Source: Symsagittifera roscoffensis | Taxonomy: Eukaryota; Xenacoelomorpha; Acoela; Convolutidae | Direction of reading: 5' to 3' | DNA length: 64,000 bases | NCBI RefSeq assembly: GCF_963678635.1 | Contig: NC_087065.1 | Location: forward strand, 18,055,623-18,119,622 | Shown here: positions 63,451-64,000 of the stretch, one piece after another | Layout of the letters: each line of letters starts with the position of its first letter | Numbering within the stretch: the stretch's first letter is position 1 | Notes under the pieces: generated by a model | Told to the model about the DNA's origin: nothing | Database searches by the model: none | Seen by the model: only the letters and a program-made list of their open reading frames with translations | Made by a program: the position numbers and the translations under genes

Positions 63451-64000
63451 ATGGAAATACTTAGCCAATGTGGAGAAAGCACAATGAAAGACTTTAAACC
63501 ATCTCCCATGAACCACGGAAAGGGAAGTGTCGCAGGACAACTAGTACCAGTGGAGTATAACCGACTGACAGTGTCGGAGACTGTGTCAATAGATGAACCC
63601 GCCGGTGGATACATGGAGATGTTAGAATACCGAAACTCGGCTAGAGGGTTTGTGATGGCTCTGGAAGACAAAATGGACATGAAAGGTTATATGGAGACAA
63701 TGTTACGAGGCACCACCCTCAAGCAGAAGGCGTACGGAACTCTAGCGTCATCTGAGATGCAGGCGGAAACGATCGAGCAATTGGCGAGACTTCCATGGAA
63801 AGCAGTGGCGTTGAAGTAATTCGATGAGGAAATGAGGACTGCGCCGAGAATACACGCTCTCATGGCAGTACCCTACGTAAGAACCGAATTACAACTGAGG
63901 TTCGCCTGGTTCATGATGGGATTAACTCGCGGGAATATGACTCAGAAGAAAGGAAAAGGTCAAAAGAAGAAAAAGTTTTCCTTATGACGAACCTGAGGGA
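63451..64000 (+). pseudogene. Unknown coding region at the right edge
   Basis: 63451-63819 (MEILSQCGESTMKDFKPSPM to LARLPWKAVALK-stop). After the TAA the same frame continues as FDEEMRTAPRIHALMAVPYV to a Lys-rich end (KGKGQKKKKFSL) stopping near 63987. No family recognised. Confidence 0.4.

Larger units (their letters stand above)
46912..64000 (+). mobile_element. Composite Ty3/gypsy-type element copy B, right part
   Basis: Resumes copy B exactly where the left part stopped, through leader, first gag ORF, second gag-protease ORF, decayed pol, and then an unusually long set of further ORFs to the window end. GA-rich codon use is uniform from about 48300 to 63800, which supports one element, although the post-pol part might be a separate unit. 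No 3' LTR is seen in the window. Confidence 0.6.

Overview
This window is animal nuclear DNA. It holds a DROSHA microprocessor gene, a divergent histone H3 variant and a selenoprotein F (SELENOF) gene with GT-AG introns and an in-frame UGA selenocysteine codon, in a landscape dominated by LINEs and Ty3/gypsy-type LTR elements. Both DROSHA and SELENOF have a pyrimidine-rich CAG acceptor a few bases before the ATG with no visible upstream exon, which fits spliced-leader trans-splicing. With an envelope-bearing Ty3/gypsy element and an unusual H3, this suggests an appendicularian tunicate such as Oikopleura or a relative. That assignment is inference; nothing here proves the species.

Layout. 1-5059 (-): DROSHA in one open frame, running off the left edge inside the second RNase III domain. 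5806-6222 (-): H3 variant. 6646-12178 and about 12193-18230: two near-identical head-to-tail copies of a ~5.5-6 kb unit, each with a five-exon SELENOF gene (-) and a decayed LINE (+). 18231-30090: a mosaic of broken pieces: composite LTR-element copy A, a LINE 3' fragment, LTR-element copy C, a third SELENOF fragment and a different, truncated LINE. 30090-31461 plus 46912-64000: copy B of the composite LTR element, split by a younger insertion. 31462-46911 (coding on -): that insertion, a 15.45 kb envelope-bearing LTR element with two 408 bp LTRs that look identical and a CTTC target duplication. Its pre-insertion target sequence survives in copy A near 20953.

The young element reads, in its own sense: 5' LTR, ~1.25 kb leader, a 121-aa basic ORF, an in-frame UAA, a 1615-codon protease/RT/RNase H/integrase frame, two small membrane ORFs sharing an ATGA overlap, a 378-codon frame with no methionine, an 872-aa envelope-like ORF, and a 597-aa ORF joined to env by another ATGA overlap, then the 3' LTR. 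Its main frames are open and it lacks an ordinary gag, so it is the most interesting object here.

Copy B of the older element carries a coiled-coil first gag ORF, a second ORF with capsid-like region, zinc knuckle and protease, and a decayed RT/RNase H/integrase. Beyond pol lies at least 6 kb of further coding-like sequence: an SGNH/GDSL-hydrolase-like protein, then ORFs I could not assign to any family. Several copies share the same lesions and breakpoints, so segmental duplication or mis-assembly of the mosaic must be considered.
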